Shown: positions 12,047 to 25,084 of the stretch, one piece after another
Numbering within the stretch: the stretch's first letter is position 1
Layout of the letters: every line of letters starts with the position of its first letter
NCBI GenBank assembly: GCA_037892935.1
Contig: JAYXKI010000009.1
Coordinates: 372,001-436,000 of the forward strand
Origin: Phlebopus portentosus
Lineage: Eukaryota; Basidiomycota; Agaricomycetes; Boletales; Boletinellaceae
DNA length: 64,000 nt
Direction: 5' to 3'
Translations under genes and position numbers: made by a program
The notes under the pieces: generated by a model
The model's database searches: none
Seen by the model: the letters and a program-made list of their open reading frames with translations, nothing else
What the model was told of the DNA's origin: nothing

Positions 12047-14112
12047 ATGGTTGCTTCTGATGAGCGCCCTTTTGATGTCATTCCGTTTGAGGTACACAGC
12101 GCATTTACCTAAATCCACCCAGTTACTGATGATCATGCAGGATATCAAGGGGAATTGGAAGAAGCTGGGATCGGGGTCGTTTGGAAACGTCTACAAAGGT
12201 CTGCAGACCCAATAGATCCTTCATTTGGTATTGAGAAAAGTACAGGAAGTTACCTGGGAATCGATGTGGCAATCAAGGAGGTATTGCCATCCAACGACTA
12301 TGATGTCGCTAAATACTTCGAAAGGGAGTGGAGATTGATGAAGTCAGTTAGCAAATACCGGGCTGTTATCCATGATCCTATTTTCACTTTGCAGAGAATG
12401 TCGCCATCCTAACGTAGTTCTTTACCTTGGGCTTTCCCGAGCACCAGACCCCGATGGGAGAATATTTATTGTCTCCGAATTTATTGAAAATGGTAAGTTG
12501 GTTTCCGCCCATTTTCACGGCCATGCTCACATGTCGCAGGGAACTTGCGTTCGTACATTCATGACAAGACCAAACCACTCCCGTGGAAGCTCCGTATATC
12601 CTTTGCGACCGACATTGCTCGCGCCCTGGCCTACTTGCATGCTCGTAAATGCCTGCATCGCGACTTGAAGGGAGAAAATTTGCTCGTGACTGCAAATTGT
12701 CGTCTCAAGATCACTGATTTTGGGTTCGCGCGCATTGCAGCGCGGAATTTGGACGAAGTCAAACGGCTGACATTCTGTGGCACGGATGCATACATGTCTC
12801 CTGAAATCCTCCTCGGGAATGCATTTGATCTACCGACGGATATCTATTCGCTTGGAATTATCCTGTGCGAGATCGGTGCTCGAAAGCTTGCTGATGATTA
12901 CACGTTCAAGCGTGCGGCGCCGACATTTGCTATCGATTTTAATGAAGTACGGAGGCTCGTCGGCGGAAGTCCGGGATGTCCCCCTGCATTCTTACAGCTC
13001 GCCATTGACTGTCTCTCCGATGATCCATCTCGCCGACCAGATATAAAAGCAATTCTAGCACAACTCCGTGATGTCGAGTTGGACGTTCTATCTCGGCCGG
13101 CAGAAGCAGATGACGCTCACGTTGGGAGTGTTAAATTTATTGCAGGACATAAACGTCCAAGTGCGGGCCCCCGCATTCCGAGCTTCGGCATGGGTGTCGG
13201 AAAGGACATTGGACGCAACGAGCGAAAGGCGGATGACTTCAGCGACGATGACAGCAGCGATGAAGAACAGCTAATGGAAGCGATCAGGTCATTAGATGTT
13301 GACTGTAAGGCATTTCATGCGACACGGGAGCACTTTCTAATCCCCATACGTTACAGTAGATGGCGCGAGTCAACGTTCTCTTCTCGGCAATGCTGGCAGC
13401 AATAGCGAATATAGTACGACTGTCGTTCGCCAGCATCCGAATCAGGCTACCAATACTGTTCCTCCTTCACTTTCCTCGATTTTGACAATCCGCTCTCCCC
13501 AACCGACAGAAACTGGCCAAGCGACTTTTCCCCGTTTTGATACGATCAATTCATATGACTCTTTCCATACTGCATCATCATCCATCTCCATCGCCGCTGC
13601 AACGGAGGGCACTTGTTACGAAACTTCGACCATCCGTGATAGTCCTCCTTCTGCTCTTATTCATCGCTTCACTCTGATTAAACCAGGTGTTAAACGGCAT
13701 GGCCCCTCTACGAGCGGACGCATGGGGAGCCCTGTCAAGGGTGAGCGTGAGGAACCAAGCAGTCCAAGCGATGTCCAAGTGTGGAGTCCCTTTGGGTTCT
13801 TCTTCTCAAGCACTATAGCTGCAAAGTGCGATATATGCACGAAGAGGCTTGGTTGGAAACCCGTGCTGGAGTGTGATGATTGTGGCCTGAGGTACGCTGC
13901 TTTGTATTGTGAGAGAAGGTTCAGACACTGACATGGGTTTGGTGTGATGTAGGACTCATATTAAATGCGGCGAAGTTGCTCCGATGGACTGTGGACTACG
14001 TCCACCCAGACCACGCGTACCTCAGACATTCCTTCCGGGATCGCCTTTGTCCAAAGCGAAGCAAGCCGGAAAAGCAGCCACAAGTTCTCCGTCACCATTG
14101 CCTAGACGGTAG
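12047..14112 (+). CDS. TKL-type protein kinase with C-terminal C1 zinc finger
   Basis: Predicted serine/threonine kinase. In order: MVASDERPFDVIPFE, glycine loop GSGSFGNVYKG, VAIKEV, ERE (helix C), NVVLYLGL, HRDLKGENLL (catalytic loop), ITDFGFAR, CGTDAYMSPEIL and DIYSLGIILCE, so all catalytic residues are present. The kinase domain is followed by an acidic and serine-rich linker (DDFSDDDSSDEEQ) and a C-terminal C1-like finger (CDICTKRLG, LECDDCGLRTHIKCGEVAPMDC). Introns are short and in phase. The last one (donor after CTGAG, before ACTCATATTAAA) lies within the zinc finger. In animal and fungal kinases C1 domains bind lipids such as diacylglycerol or act as protein contacts; which applies here is not visible. 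The stop TAG is at 14110-14112. Confidence 0.9.
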
Positions 14113-14548
14113 ACTAGGCTAGATTATAGTCTACCTCGCATTGAAGTTTCTCGCTTCAGCTCTACGTACCATGACACTTCACGACATTGCTACGAAACGC
14201 ATTCAGTTTTTCGCATTCTCAATCTTGCTCTGTACAGGACCCTGACGAACTTGTAATACCTTCCTTCGCCCTTTTATTCCCTTTGTTCTTTGTTTTCTTT
14301 ACGTGATGTAAGAAAACCTGTAATTTGACGGTTGTTGTACTCCTTGGACCTGTAATACAAGACGGTCACAGCATGAATGGATGATTGTTTTTCCGTTTTT
14401 CTATACTCGTTCTTCATTTTTCTCCCTCAAAAAGTCGTTCCGCACGTGACATGACGCGCGAAACTGGTCGCGCCTTCCATTGGCACGGCATTTCTCAACT
14501 CTCACCTTGCGCCAGCCACAGGCCAATGCTTTCGAAGTGCTGAACACG
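14113..14548. other. Intergenic: kinase 3' region and importin promoter
   Basis: T-rich 3' flank of the kinase followed by the upstream region of the importin gene on the same strand. No further gene was seen. Confidence 0.6.
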
Positions 14549-17500
14549 ATGCAAGCAGACTTCCTTCCCGTTCTTTCCCAAGCAGACATAGAGCAAGCCG
14601 CATTTGTAAGCCGCCACAAGAAGCGTTGACAACTTTGATTGCACTCACGCTGCTCTCTGATGAACTGTGCAGCTCATTCAAAGCGCGTATATACCGGGCC
14701 AAGATGTCGAAGAAGCAAGAAGAATGCAGCAGCAACTGTTCGAGATCCAGAAGAAGCCGGAGGCTTGGGGACTTATTTTACCGCTCCTTGATCACCCGGA
14801 TCCTAATGTAGAGTTCTTTGGTGCGCATACCGCACAGGTGAAGATCGTACGCGATTGGTACGCTTCACATTCTCCGAGATTTCAAGCATCGGCTCATACC
14901 TGGTCAATCTATATCAGGGACACCTTTCCTCAAGAGCACGCTCTGCCGCTTGTCCATATCTTGGTTGCCGCTTCCACCCGAGTCATAGTCACCGGCAAAA
15001 GCAAGGTCACTCTCAGAAAGCTCTTTGTTGCAGTACGCAACCCTCTTTGTTATCCAAACTAGGACTGCGAAATCATTGTCGGAACAGATCAGTTCTCTTG
15101 CTCTTAAGCTCGTCCCTGGTCGGCCACCACGATGGCCAGACTGGATTCTTTCCGTCGTGACCACTCTATCTGGTGGTGGCGGGCGTCCGGAACATATACT
15201 AGAGTTCCTCGAGATTGCGGCTGAAGAAGTGGGTTCCTCGGACTTGATATCTACCAGCAAGTATGTTTCTTTGTCCGTCTCGGTTCTGTCGATATGCTGA
15301 CCTATTCCAGAGCACAAATGCAACAATCATTATTAGATGCTGCACCTCTGGTGACGGAAGCAATCACGAATGCATTATTATCGCATTCTGCTTCCCCGTC
15401 TGAACGAGATGCCGCGTTCAAATGCCTTGAAGCGTGGATCAATTATCTTAGAGGAGAGTGAGTACAAGCTTCCTGAGCAATAGAAACACTTGCCAACACT
15501 CACTGTGCGCAGTGAGCTTACTTCAATCATTCCGATTCTTGTCAAACTGTTGTCAAACGAGGAGAACTTTGTGGGTGCATCCGACGTTTTGCAAGAGGTC
15601 CTCAATGCTTCGTCATTCTCCGATGGGTCTGGTATCAAAATTCTAACTGAACCTCTATTGGCGTTCCTCGAGACAGGCGGTCTTCCCATCGTTCAACAAA
15701 CCATATCTGGTGCGTAATTGTCTAACTTCCCTTTGGAACACTCTCCTTATTGGTGAGCTGTAGCCGGCGAGGTTGATGAGGTTTCTCGGTCATTGTGCAA
15801 ATTGCTTGTCTCGCTCGGCGAGCATTCCATCAGTTACATCGCTTCTCATTTATCAACTACCCGAGTGCAGAATTTCGTCCGCATGCTTATCACGTATACT
15901 TCACTACCAGGCTATTACGGCGTCGATGAGGAGGAAAGTGAAATGACTCTCAGTTTCTGGTACCTGCTTCAGGAGGCCCTATGGAGCGTCGATTATGGTG
16001 TTGACGTCGCAGAAGATGCATTGGCGGAATGGGCCGAGTCCATCCAAGGAAAGAGCAGTGACGCGCGTCCAGACTATGAGGAGTTTAAAGCTCCTGACCA
16101 CGGCCCGGCGCGTCCTATTTACATCGAGCTTATTCAAGTATTAAGGAAGAAGGTGACCTGGCCTCGGAGATCAGAGCTAGCAAGGTGGACCAGAGGTGCG
16201 TTGAAATATCGTGACATTAAGCTCGCCAGTGAATCGAACCATTCGTCAGACCAGATAGACAAATTTCAGGTGTAAGTCTTGTTAATGTCAATACGGATAT
16301 CACAACTCACAAGCTGTTAAGTTATCGAAGAGACGTTGGAGACACCTTGATAAATGCGTATGTTGAGCAAACGAGATTCATTGCTGCTTATACTCAATAC
16401 TCAACCTTATCAGGTACTATATTCTCCGGGAAGAATTACTACGAATCTACGTCGATGAGCTAATCATTTTGGTTGAAACACGCCACCCAAACGACGGATG
16501 GGAGGTATGCTAGTCTCTCGACGTTGTAAGTTACATACTGAACGAAAGCAGGACGTCGAAAGTATCCTTCATTGTCTCATGTCAGTCCAAGAAGCGGTGG
16601 TGGTTTCGGAGAACGTTGAACTCCAGCGATTGTTTGGACCTGAAGTTATTGGGCGGTTACCCAGATCTGGGCAAGACCGCGTGCGAAGAACGGCACTCAG
16701 CCTAATCGGTTAGTTACCCGAACTATGACTGAGTTTCCGCCTGACAGACAGTCGCCGTCTCTGTTTAGGTACATATGCGACTTGGTTTACTGTGCCAATC
16801 GACAACAGATATCTGCTTACATGTTTAAGCTACGTTGCCGAGGCATTAGATGAGCCAGCGCTATGTTTATCTGCGGCAAATGCACTTCGAGACCTATGTG
16901 ATGCAAACCGCACTGCACTTGCACAACACATAGTGGAATTTGGGCAGCTCCATGCTAGACTACCAAGCATTCCGGTGGGTAACCAACCATCATTCAAGGT
17001 TCACTAAGCGACTTTACACTCCTGTTATTGATTGGCAGGATTCTGAAAAGGCAAAAATCGTACAGTCGATAGCCAGTGTAGTTCAGGCCTTACCGCCAGA
17101 GCAGCAGATCGAGCCCGTCGAGGTAAACTGTCTCGAGTTTATGAGGTCGAAATAAGGCATTGACTGACTTCTCATAGACGATTGTTGCTCCTATTGTAGA
17201 GAAATTGGCCGAGGCATTAAGCGTGAAGGGTCCTGTTAGTCCCCCTCCCCTCCCGTCCCCTTCCCTTTTTTTTCGATTGTTACTCTCTCACTGATACTGA
17301 CCCGGAGTCTGCAGTTCCAAGATGCAGCCCGTAACGTAGCAGTTCAGCAACTTCAAGCTTTAACTGGTGTTGCAAAGGGACTTACTCGGCAATCTGACAT
17401 ACTTTTTGCTTATGAAGATGAAGACGAGATCACGGCTACACTGGAAAAGATTGAAGCAGCGCGTAATGACTCGCGGATGGTCAACCTCCAGGACGGGATC

Positions 17501-18715
17501 ATTGAAGAAATTCGGGCTGTCACATTGCAATGGTCGACAGATGCAACGACCGCGGATGTAAGGAGTTTCTCGGACTAATGTTGGTCTACTAGAGTCTACT
17601 CACACTGATCTTCAGGCGATGAGTAACTTAATTGTAGCGATCACCGCTCTTCCTGCGGACGTGACCTTACTCAGTCTTCCGCCTGTTGTCCTTTTCGAGA
17701 TTGTCTGCGTCGCGATGTTCCGGCATCAAAGTGCTATATGGCTGTCCCTTGCAGCGATGCTTATCCATCAGCTTGACCCTCCGTCATTGTCTTCCCTCCT
17801 ATCTGAGCCGGATGATAGATCAAGAAGTACGGTCCTGATGGGGCTTCCTATCATTTACGATGCTACATTCAGAAGCTTACAAGAGCCCGGTGCTATGGAG
17901 GCCGTGAGTCGACTTGCTCGAATTCTATATAGCCCCTTGCTTAAACTAGGATTCAATGAAGAATCCGGATGTCGTCCAGGCTTTCTTCGGATGCATGGAA
18001 ATGGTCGCCCAGCATTTCACGGACACCATGTTCGACATGCCTTCGAACGCAATGAACGACCTGATGGCCTTCACGATAAGGGCCTTGAGTTTACAAGAGC
18101 GATATTCTCTTGTTTCGGCTTGCAAGTTCTTGGTATGCTACAGCGTTGATGCCTGATTTTTGAAGAATACTAACGTATGTTCACCCCGTCAGGTATATCT
18201 AATCAATCGGTCACTTTCTTCTGCGGAACTTGAAGAAAAAGCCCGCACTTTGGTGCAGACGCGTTTCCGACCTGTCGTCAAGTCAGTTCTTTGTGGTATC
18301 GCAGGTGCATCGCCGACGTCAACAACTCAGAACCTCGTCGATCTGTTGTTAGCACTTGTTTCTCGCTGTCCCAACGAGATGAGGGTGTGGGTACCAGAGA
18401 TATTATTCTCGGTACGTATCAACCTATATCGCACGTCTCGGATTCACAGTGCCTGATCGGTTCATGATTCAGGAGGACTTCATTCCGACAAAGGCACAAC
18501 GAGAAGACAAGGAAAGATTTGCGAAAGCAGTTCTCTCGTAAGTTGCTGATATATTTCCTGCCCGCATCCTGGCTAAGCTGAACAATTGACGGGACATTTA
18601 TATTGCATCAAGGTCTCGATCGACGAGAAAGATGCGAGAGGCGGCCCAGCAATTCGCGCTCGTTGCGAAGGGTCTTGAAGGTTCCAGTTTTGGCTATGCT
18701 TCTGTGACAATGTGA
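14549..18715 (+). CDS. Importin-beta family karyopherin, importin-13/Pdr6 (Kap122) type
   Basis: Large multi-intron gene for a HEAT-repeat nuclear transport receptor that carries cargo through the nuclear pore with Ran. The N-terminus starts MQADFLPVLSQADIEQAAF, then LFEIQKKPEAWGL and FFGAHTAQVKI, the importin-N block typical of the importin-13/Pdr6 class. It continues with GKSKVTLRKLFVA, LKLVPGRPPRWPDWI and many helical repeats, ending GLEGSSFGYASVTM, a recognisable C-terminus of fungal orthologues. The start at 14549 is the first ATG in frame, with a 65-nt intron at 14606-14670. Introns checked by phase include the one after KLFVA (acceptor GAACAG before ATCAGT). No frameshift was found. 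Identity with the class is confident; importin-13 versus a sister karyopherin is less so. Confidence 0.83.
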
Positions 18716-19240
18716 GAGGTCCTACACGCAAGAATGGTGCTTATGACATGTTGCAGAGAAAACATTTTGCTATCGTGATGCTGTCTGTAGCTATAGAGAA
18801 CTGTCTACATGTCTACTTAATTGATTGATTATGAATGCGTTTCAGACATATTCTGTTGAACACTATGAGTGTAAGAAATATTTTATGGATATCAATATCA
18901 ATACTGGCATTTCGCGCTGCCGCCCACCTTCACCTGTCAATCAGAGGACGCTTACAATCACCGATACCCATGGAATGCGTTCCGCGGCTCCCAGAGCGAT
19001 CATTACACTGAAAATTGTCAGATCTTTCGTCCTTGTCATGGAAACGATGGGAATTACTCGCGTCAAGCAAATTTTCTGCGGAAGATTGGACGTGACAGGA
19101 TTGAGGACGAGAATAAGTAGAGCTTGAGATGTTTGTCTTGGGCGTTCATCTGTATTCGCTCTCTGTAAATACTCGGCATACGCTCGTTCTATATCCTTCA
19201 CCCTTTAATCTCTCGCCCCGCTGCTCTTATCAAAGAAAAG
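18716..19240. other. Intergenic, no gene supported
   Basis: 3' flank of the importin gene and upstream region of the small gene at 19241. Open frames on both strands lack family motifs. Confidence 0.55.
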
Positions 19241-19658
19241 ATGGCCTCCCAGCATTCCGAACAGCCTACAGCAACAGCGCCCATGTATCAGAGTAAGTTC
19301 CAGTCGAGCATCAAGCTCGCTTCTTGTTCCGGGTTCACAGGCTGATTCTAAGAAAAATTCGCCACAGCCTCTACACATACGCATACCGCTTCAGCGGCAG
19401 CAGCTCATCCAAATGAGACTTTTGTGCATAAAACATCTGAGAAGGTCCTAGATAGCGCCACAGACGAGGCTGGGAAGCAAGCTGTCGACTATGCGGTCGA
19501 TAACGGTCCACAGGACTTGGATGACGCCAAAGAGAAGGCGAAGGTGCGTGGGCCCGCAGATATGGCTGCAGACCGGTCCTTGATAGAGTAGAAGCTGACA
19601 AGTGATATCCTAGGGCTTGTGGGCAAAATATTGCGGGTGCTTCTCATCCCTGTCGTAA
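19241..19658 (+). CDS. Small hydrophilic protein, unknown function
   Basis: Not recognised. The candidate three-exon gene starts MASQHSEQPTATAPMYQ and continues THTHTASAAAAHPNET, EKVLDSATDEAGKQAV and DLDDAKEKAKGLWAKYCGC, ending SSLS at the TAA 19656-19658. Splice sites are good: GTAAGT donor with GCCACAG acceptor, then GTGCGT with TCCTAG, and phases agree. The protein is about 90 residues, alanine- and charge-rich, and partly helical, with two cysteines near the C-terminus. No signal peptide or membrane segment is visible. It could be a small conserved fungal protein; its reality rests on splice consistency and codon-like composition only. Confidence 0.5.
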
Positions 19659-21021
19659 ATGCAGTGCTCAAATGCAATACGGACTAAAGGCGTACCGTGC
19701 TTGGGGTTTTTGTTTTATTTTGTTTTTCTACTCTTGGGGAACCATCGCTTGATGCTCATGACAAAAAAATGAGTAATACCAGTATGCGCCTTTGAATAGA
19801 TGATATGTTTTCCTGAAGGGCCATTTCAATGATGATTGGCGAATCAATATAGAATGTTTTCTTGTACAACTCGAAAGTGATTGCATCTCGGCGACGTTCG
19901 GCATGATGCCAGCTATCAGTAAGGAGCGGTGCATCAAGTTCCAGCGAGCGCATCAGGTGATACATGCAAACCATCGAGAGAAATCATAAGCAATCAATGA
20001 TGAGGATTTAGTCAGGAGGTTGTAAATATTGAGTTTAGAAGGTCAACGTTAAACAGCAGCGAGAACTTTGAGAAGCTGCTGTAGACCCATCGAGTAGTAG
20101 GCACACTCACCTTCTCTACGATGCCTCGCTTCAGACCGCCATAATCTAATGTCCGACATAAGCTACCTCAGGAAGAAAGACTAGCCAATACAACGTGCAG
20201 TCTTCAATGACAGCTCATATGTCCCAAGGTTCGTCCCAAAAGGACACGTATTATAAGCTGTGTATGTCTGTGGAAGCTGACTGGCCTCAGCTTGTCCGCA
20301 TAGAAGCTTATCAGGCACGAAGCATAGGACCTGTAACCCATGCGACCAATATGAATTCACGCGAGCAAGAAATATTGCAGGACATTGTAGTAGATACCAC
20401 CGCAAGCTCAGCCGTTGATGGCGCAGTAAATGCGATGGGGTACGCCGAAATCATGACAAGCAAGTGGACGAAGAAAAGTCAAAGGCATCGGTAAGTCACA
20501 AAAATATCATGGCTGTTAATATGTAGAACGGTTCAAGGCAAGAGCTGATCGATATTGCCAGTGGGCACAGTGCATGTGAGAGAAATGCTTTCGTTGTTTC
20601 TCGCTTTGTTTTGATGATAAATTCACCTGAAGGAAAAGGGATTTAGCTTCATATGTTTATTTCTATAGCAGAATATGCAAATACGAAGTGTTAATGAAGC
20701 ATAAATATTGAAGGAAACGTTGTTCCTCTTGAATGTCGTAGGGGTAGGTGAAGAAGGAAACTTGAACCCTGGAGCGTGACGAATAATTCTCCAATCAAAT
20801 CTCTTGTATTACCTCATCTACGTCACAAAGTCACGGCTTCTTTTTGCGACCCGGCTCGCGCCGATTGTAATTTCGCCTTGCATTCAAATTCACGGTTCGA
20901 GTTCCAGCTCATCGACTTTACTGGTCCTCCGTGCAAAAAACCAGCGCGTCTGTGAAAGCCAAAGTGCTTCTCAATTATTCGTAGTGGCCTGCTTAGTGCT
21001 GGGAGCTGAGCACAGAGAACT
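19659..21021. other. Intergenic, no gene supported
   Basis: About 1.36 kb. A 99-codon plus frame (20195-20494) and overlapping minus frames (19728-19974, 20181-20405) have no motif and no convincing exon partners. No tRNA-like fold was seen. The last 200 bp must include the QCR6 promoter. Confidence 0.5.
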
Positions 21022-21636
21022 ATGACACTCGCGTCGTTCCTTTCGAGCCTCATCCCGTCTGCTGCATGTGAGGAGCCGCAAGAGGAGGTAGAAAAACCTG
21101 AAGAGGACGCTGGAAAGGAGGAAGAGGAAGCTGAGGCAGAGGAAGAGGAGGAAGAGGAGCCTGAGGACGTGCGTATTGATTTTCTTTCCTTTTTCAAGTT
21201 TCCTGAAAACTTGTGCTGACGCGTTCCATTGGCTCCCTATTCATATTTTGGTTCCTGTACGGTTGACGGCTATACACCACGTCTTCGGCTTTACTTCGCA
21301 CAGCCAATGGTTGAACTTCGAGAGGAGTGCAAGGAGGCAGCTGCCTGTGTGAAGTTCACGAAACACTTCGAACATTGCCAGGAGAAGGTGGAAGCTGGTG
21401 AAGGTTTCAAGGGCGAGGACTGCGTCGAAGAGATGTTCCAGTTGGTTTCATTATTCTTTGTCATTTTTGCGTTGAATTCGAACTGACAAATTCATTTGCT
21501 TTGTGATATAGCATGATGCACTGCGTAGATGTTCGTGGTCATATTTCGTTCATACGCTTCCCGCAAACTCACACTGTATGATGGTTTCTCTCTCCAGAAC
21601 TGCGTAGCACCAAAGCTCTTTGCAAAACTACGCTAA
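21022..21636 (+). CDS. QCR6: Cytochrome bc1 complex hinge subunit (QCR6-like)
   Basis: Acidic hinge protein of mitochondrial complex III, which assists the cytochrome c1-cytochrome c interaction in the intermembrane space. Exons 21022-21168, 21304-21440, 21512-21530 and 21598-21636 join in phase. The N-terminus (MTLASFLSSLIPS) is followed by a run rich in Glu from about residue 17 to 49, as in other hinge proteins. The conserved core follows: VELREECKEAAACVKF, HFEHCQEKV, CVEEMFHMMHCVDNCVAPK, ending LFAKLR. The paired cysteines match the family's disulfide-bonded helical hairpin. Exon 3 is only 19 nt, and two donors are the weaker GTTGGT and GTTCGT. Confidence 0.93.
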
Positions 21637-21893
21637 AATGACTGGGATGTCCCTGGACTTTGAGCTGTGATGGGTACGTCCGCATAAAAAAGGAAAGAAG
21701 GCATTCGGATGCTGACGTCATACTAGGTTTTAGGTTAGGTAGCACTATCTACCGTTCATGGTTTCAGGCCTGTCATATCCCACGGGCCTTCAACTTATAG
21801 AACTAATTTCCACATTCAAATTGCGTGAGGCAAAGCGGAATCTATCAAGTACAACAATTGCTGCATCCCATTGGTAACTGGTAACATCAATCA

Positions 21894-22713
21894 TCACCAA
21901 TGCTCTCTGTGTGTCGGACACTGATAACCGGTCGGATTCTTGAACAAATACTCTTGATGGTAGTCCTCTGCGTCATACCACTTTTTCGCAGGTTCGATGG
22001 ATGTAGCGATTTTCTTGCCGATACGATCGAAGTGTTGCTTTTGCACGTCCTGCGTGACTTGCTCGGCGATGCTCTTTTGCTCTGGTGAATGGTAGAAGAT
22101 GGCCGAACGGTATTCTGAATCGAGTTGGCATATTAGAAGGGAATGTTCTATAGGACCGTGGGAAGACGAGACATACGAGTGCCAACGTCGGGCCCTTGCC
22201 TGTTCACTGTAGTTGGATCATGCGTTCTGTAGAAATATTCTTAACGAGTCAAACTTGAGTACCAGCCTTTCTGTACGAGGGATAAGTTGGCAACACACCG
22301 ACGAGCTCCGCGTAGGATAGCTTTGAGGGATCAAACTCAATACGAACCGCCTCCGCATGACCCGTAGCACCAGTGCACACTTGCTTGTAACTCGGGTTCT
22401 CTGCATCATCACGCCCTCCTGTATAGCCCACACGCGTACTCAAGATGCCCTTCCCCTCGGCAGGTGGATACTTCTTGAGAAATATGTGCTCTGTTCCCCA
22501 GAAGCATCCCGAAGCAAAGGTTGCTGTCTCCGTTGCACCTGTGTGCAGAGTGGCCATGCTGCGGGCTAGCTGGTTGGGTGTCTGGTGTGTTTGCTGGGAG
22601 AGATAGGGTACTGATGAGAGGAGCGAGAGCCTAAGCGCGCTGAGTCGAGCAAGCATATAGCGAGAGAGTGATTGACTTGAGAGAACCGTACTCCTCTTGT
22701 CTCGCGTGCTCAA
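21894..22713 (-). CDS. MXR1: Peptide methionine-S-sulfoxide reductase A
   Basis: Reduces the S epimer of methionine sulfoxide in free and protein-bound form, part of oxidative damage repair. The catalytic motif GCFWGTEH is present (Cys nucleophile), followed by [56 protein letters not shown] and the C-terminal [11 protein letters not shown]. Introns lie after YAELV and after GPDVGT and join in phase. The first ATG (22713) gives a basic, serine- and leucine-rich leader (with [15 protein letters not shown] from 22656) that looks like a mitochondrial presequence. A third in-frame ATG at 22557 (MATLHTG) would give a cytosolic form. Dual targeting is an inference. Confidence 0.92.
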
Positions 22714-23336
22714 GGATTCGCATGGCGAATAGACACGTGCACTGTTTCTTCCCTTTTCGCAAAGTTCGGATGATCACCAACTAAAGACTGAAGTTCCGTT
22801 TTTTTCATTGTGAGATATAAGGATCGTACGTTTCAGAGGATTTAATGAATGAAACCGTCGTGCATACTAGCTTGATAGCTTCTCGGTCCTCCAATAAAAT
22901 CTCCAGCAGCGTGTTAAGAATACCTTGGATACCAAAAAACGCCCCGGGCAAATCGATTGAAGGCTTGTCGTGCCCTGATTCTTCAGAAAATCATCAAGGT
23001 TTTGCCTAAGTTCGTTAGGCGGTTTCCAGCTCGTATCAAGTCTCCTTATATGCGCTTTTTTTTACTGCCAGTCATCAGCCGACCTTTGCGCTCAAAACAG
23101 CCTCCGGTCTATTGGCTTGGTTTCAGATCCAAATTGTGCGGTACTATTATTAATCATTGGTGACGTTCCTCGTCGTCGATTTGGCATGCTCGCATTTATC
23201 AATATTCTTTGGTGAGTTGAGCGATTCATAAGTGTGCTGAGCAGTTTTAGAAGGTTCTCTTTAATGAACCCCTGGCTAACTGTCGAGAAGTGTTATCCAT
23301 TTACTCCAGTGTACATACATAACATTGTCTACTTCG
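22714..23336. other. Intergenic, no gene seen
   Basis: Spacer between the MsrA start and the stop of the FMO gene, both on the minus strand. Open frames on the plus strand have no family motif. Confidence 0.55.
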
Positions 23337-25084
23337 TCAATGAATTGACAGATCCAGATAGGCTTCGTCGTAATCCTTCTGCCAGTCTATCAATCTGTGC
23401 ATCAAATCAGCCCATTCTTCCTCCGTTTCGACGCCATCCAGCCATTTGTCGACTTCACGAGCCCCTAAGCTCTCTACGCGTTGCCATGCGAGCCATAAAG
23501 CCTCATACTCTTCGAATTTCAGTCGACGCCACTCCTCAACATAAGGTTTTCCGTCATCCGGAATAGCGCCCCGTTCTTTGAGGAAACCCACAAGGCCCTC
23601 TTCATATACGTATGATGCGTTTCCGAATCCATCGATATCTTCAAGTCTGTGCCCGATTTTAAATGGATCATACCCGCACTCACGACAATGGGCTTCTCGT
23701 GCGTGTAGCCCCGCGAGCATTTCAGACCGCGAGGGGAGCAGCGACGGATTAGCAATGGCATGCGACACAAGCAGTGCTTGCGCGAGATCCGTTGGACAGT
23801 TGGGTACAAGGACATTGAGACCAATGAACGAAAGTGCGGTAGGTGGATACGACTCGGCGAGTGAGAATACATGTTCATGCAGAGGATATATGTATCGTAG
23901 GTTGGTCGTGAGCTGAGTTGCGTGATCTTCCGATGTATTTGACCCTGGAGAGACATCGAGTGCCCCACCTTCAGTAAGGAAGGGGACGCGAAGCTCGTAA
24001 CCCGTCCCGAGGACTACCGCATCAATACCGGACTCTTCTGTTCCGTCGACAAACACGACGCTATCCGAGGTGAAATGCGAAATTCCTGGTTTGGGGACGT
24101 AGGATGCATTAAGACGAGTCGGTAAGATACCGCTTCGTACTGAAAGATAAACCTGCATATGGTAGTGATTTCTAAAGCTCTGAATCATCTATAAAGACAG
24201 GATGTGCTTACCTTTTCGGCATGAGGGGCAGTGTTCAAAACCACGTCCCTCCCGCTCGCTCGGCCTCCGACGACAAGGACGGTCTTCCCTGTATATTTTG
24301 TCCCATTCCTCCAGTATACCGAATGAATAATCTCCCTATCCTGGTTGGCTCCCAACCAGTCGTCTTGACCCGGCCAGATTGGTATATTGGGATACCGATA
24401 ATGGCCATTAGCAGATATAAAGTGGTCAAATGATTGGTGTCTTTGTATGCCCGTGTTCTTATCGACAGTTGTCACGTTCCATTGCCCAACGCTTGAGTTG
24501 CCTATCCACGCGGAACGTACGACGCTCGTATTGAATTGAATGAATCGGAGCAGACCGAAGCTACGCGCATAATCATAATGATAGCGAGAAATATAATCGT
24601 GTGACGGGAATACAGGGGTCTTCGGTGGGAAAGGAAAGTGCGGGTAAGTCATCGTCTGGTGTGGCGTATTCGTTTTTAATGAAGGATACAACGGAGTTTC
24701 GGGTAAAACTGGTGGGTGTGGATCGTTCAGGTCAGGTAGCCTGGAGAAAATATTTGTGAGTGTAGCTTCTACACAGTCTACAGTAGCGATGAACGAATAG
24801 CGTGATAGTACGTACCATATTCCGCTGACATTTCTCCGCTCCTCGAACAATACGATGTTCCAACCTTCACGTATCTCATACGGTAAGTCGAGTAGGGCCT
24901 TCAGAGCCGCCAAGCCTGCGCTACCTGCACCTACAATGGCTATAGCCTTGGAATTACTTGGTGTCTCGAGTTGTCCGTTCTCCGAACCCAAGCCCAGTAC
25001 CTCTTGATTCGGAGAAGCACCAAAAGATGGTATAAGATATAGGAGTAAAGCAGTCACGAACCAATTCCTCAGCCGACAATGCAT
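23337..25084 (-). CDS. FAD-dependent flavin monooxygenase (FMO-like) with signal peptide
   Basis: Predicted flavin-containing monooxygenase using FAD and NADPH. The N-terminus MHCRLRNWFVTALLLYL followed by IPSFGASP looks like a signal peptide or anchor, implying entry into the secretory pathway. The FAD-binding motif GAGSAGL comes after IAIV, then FEERRNVSGIW (joined across an intron into LPDLNDPHPP), TMTYPHFPF, the FMO-type motif FISANGHYRYPNIP, and the NADPH site VVGGRASGRDV. The C-terminal half has VVLGTGYELRVPF, LSFIGLNVLVPN and a long acidic tail ending LDLSIH. Two introns join in phase. The NADPH motif has Arg-Ala where GxSxSG is more usual, a possible change in cofactor handling. The substrate is unknown. 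No neighbouring biosynthetic cluster is obvious. Confidence 0.85.

Noticed and set aside
20195..20494. 99-codon plus-strand frame in the 19.7-21.0 kb spacer
   Set aside because: No family motif and no credible exon partners; overlapping frames of similar length occur on the opposite strand.
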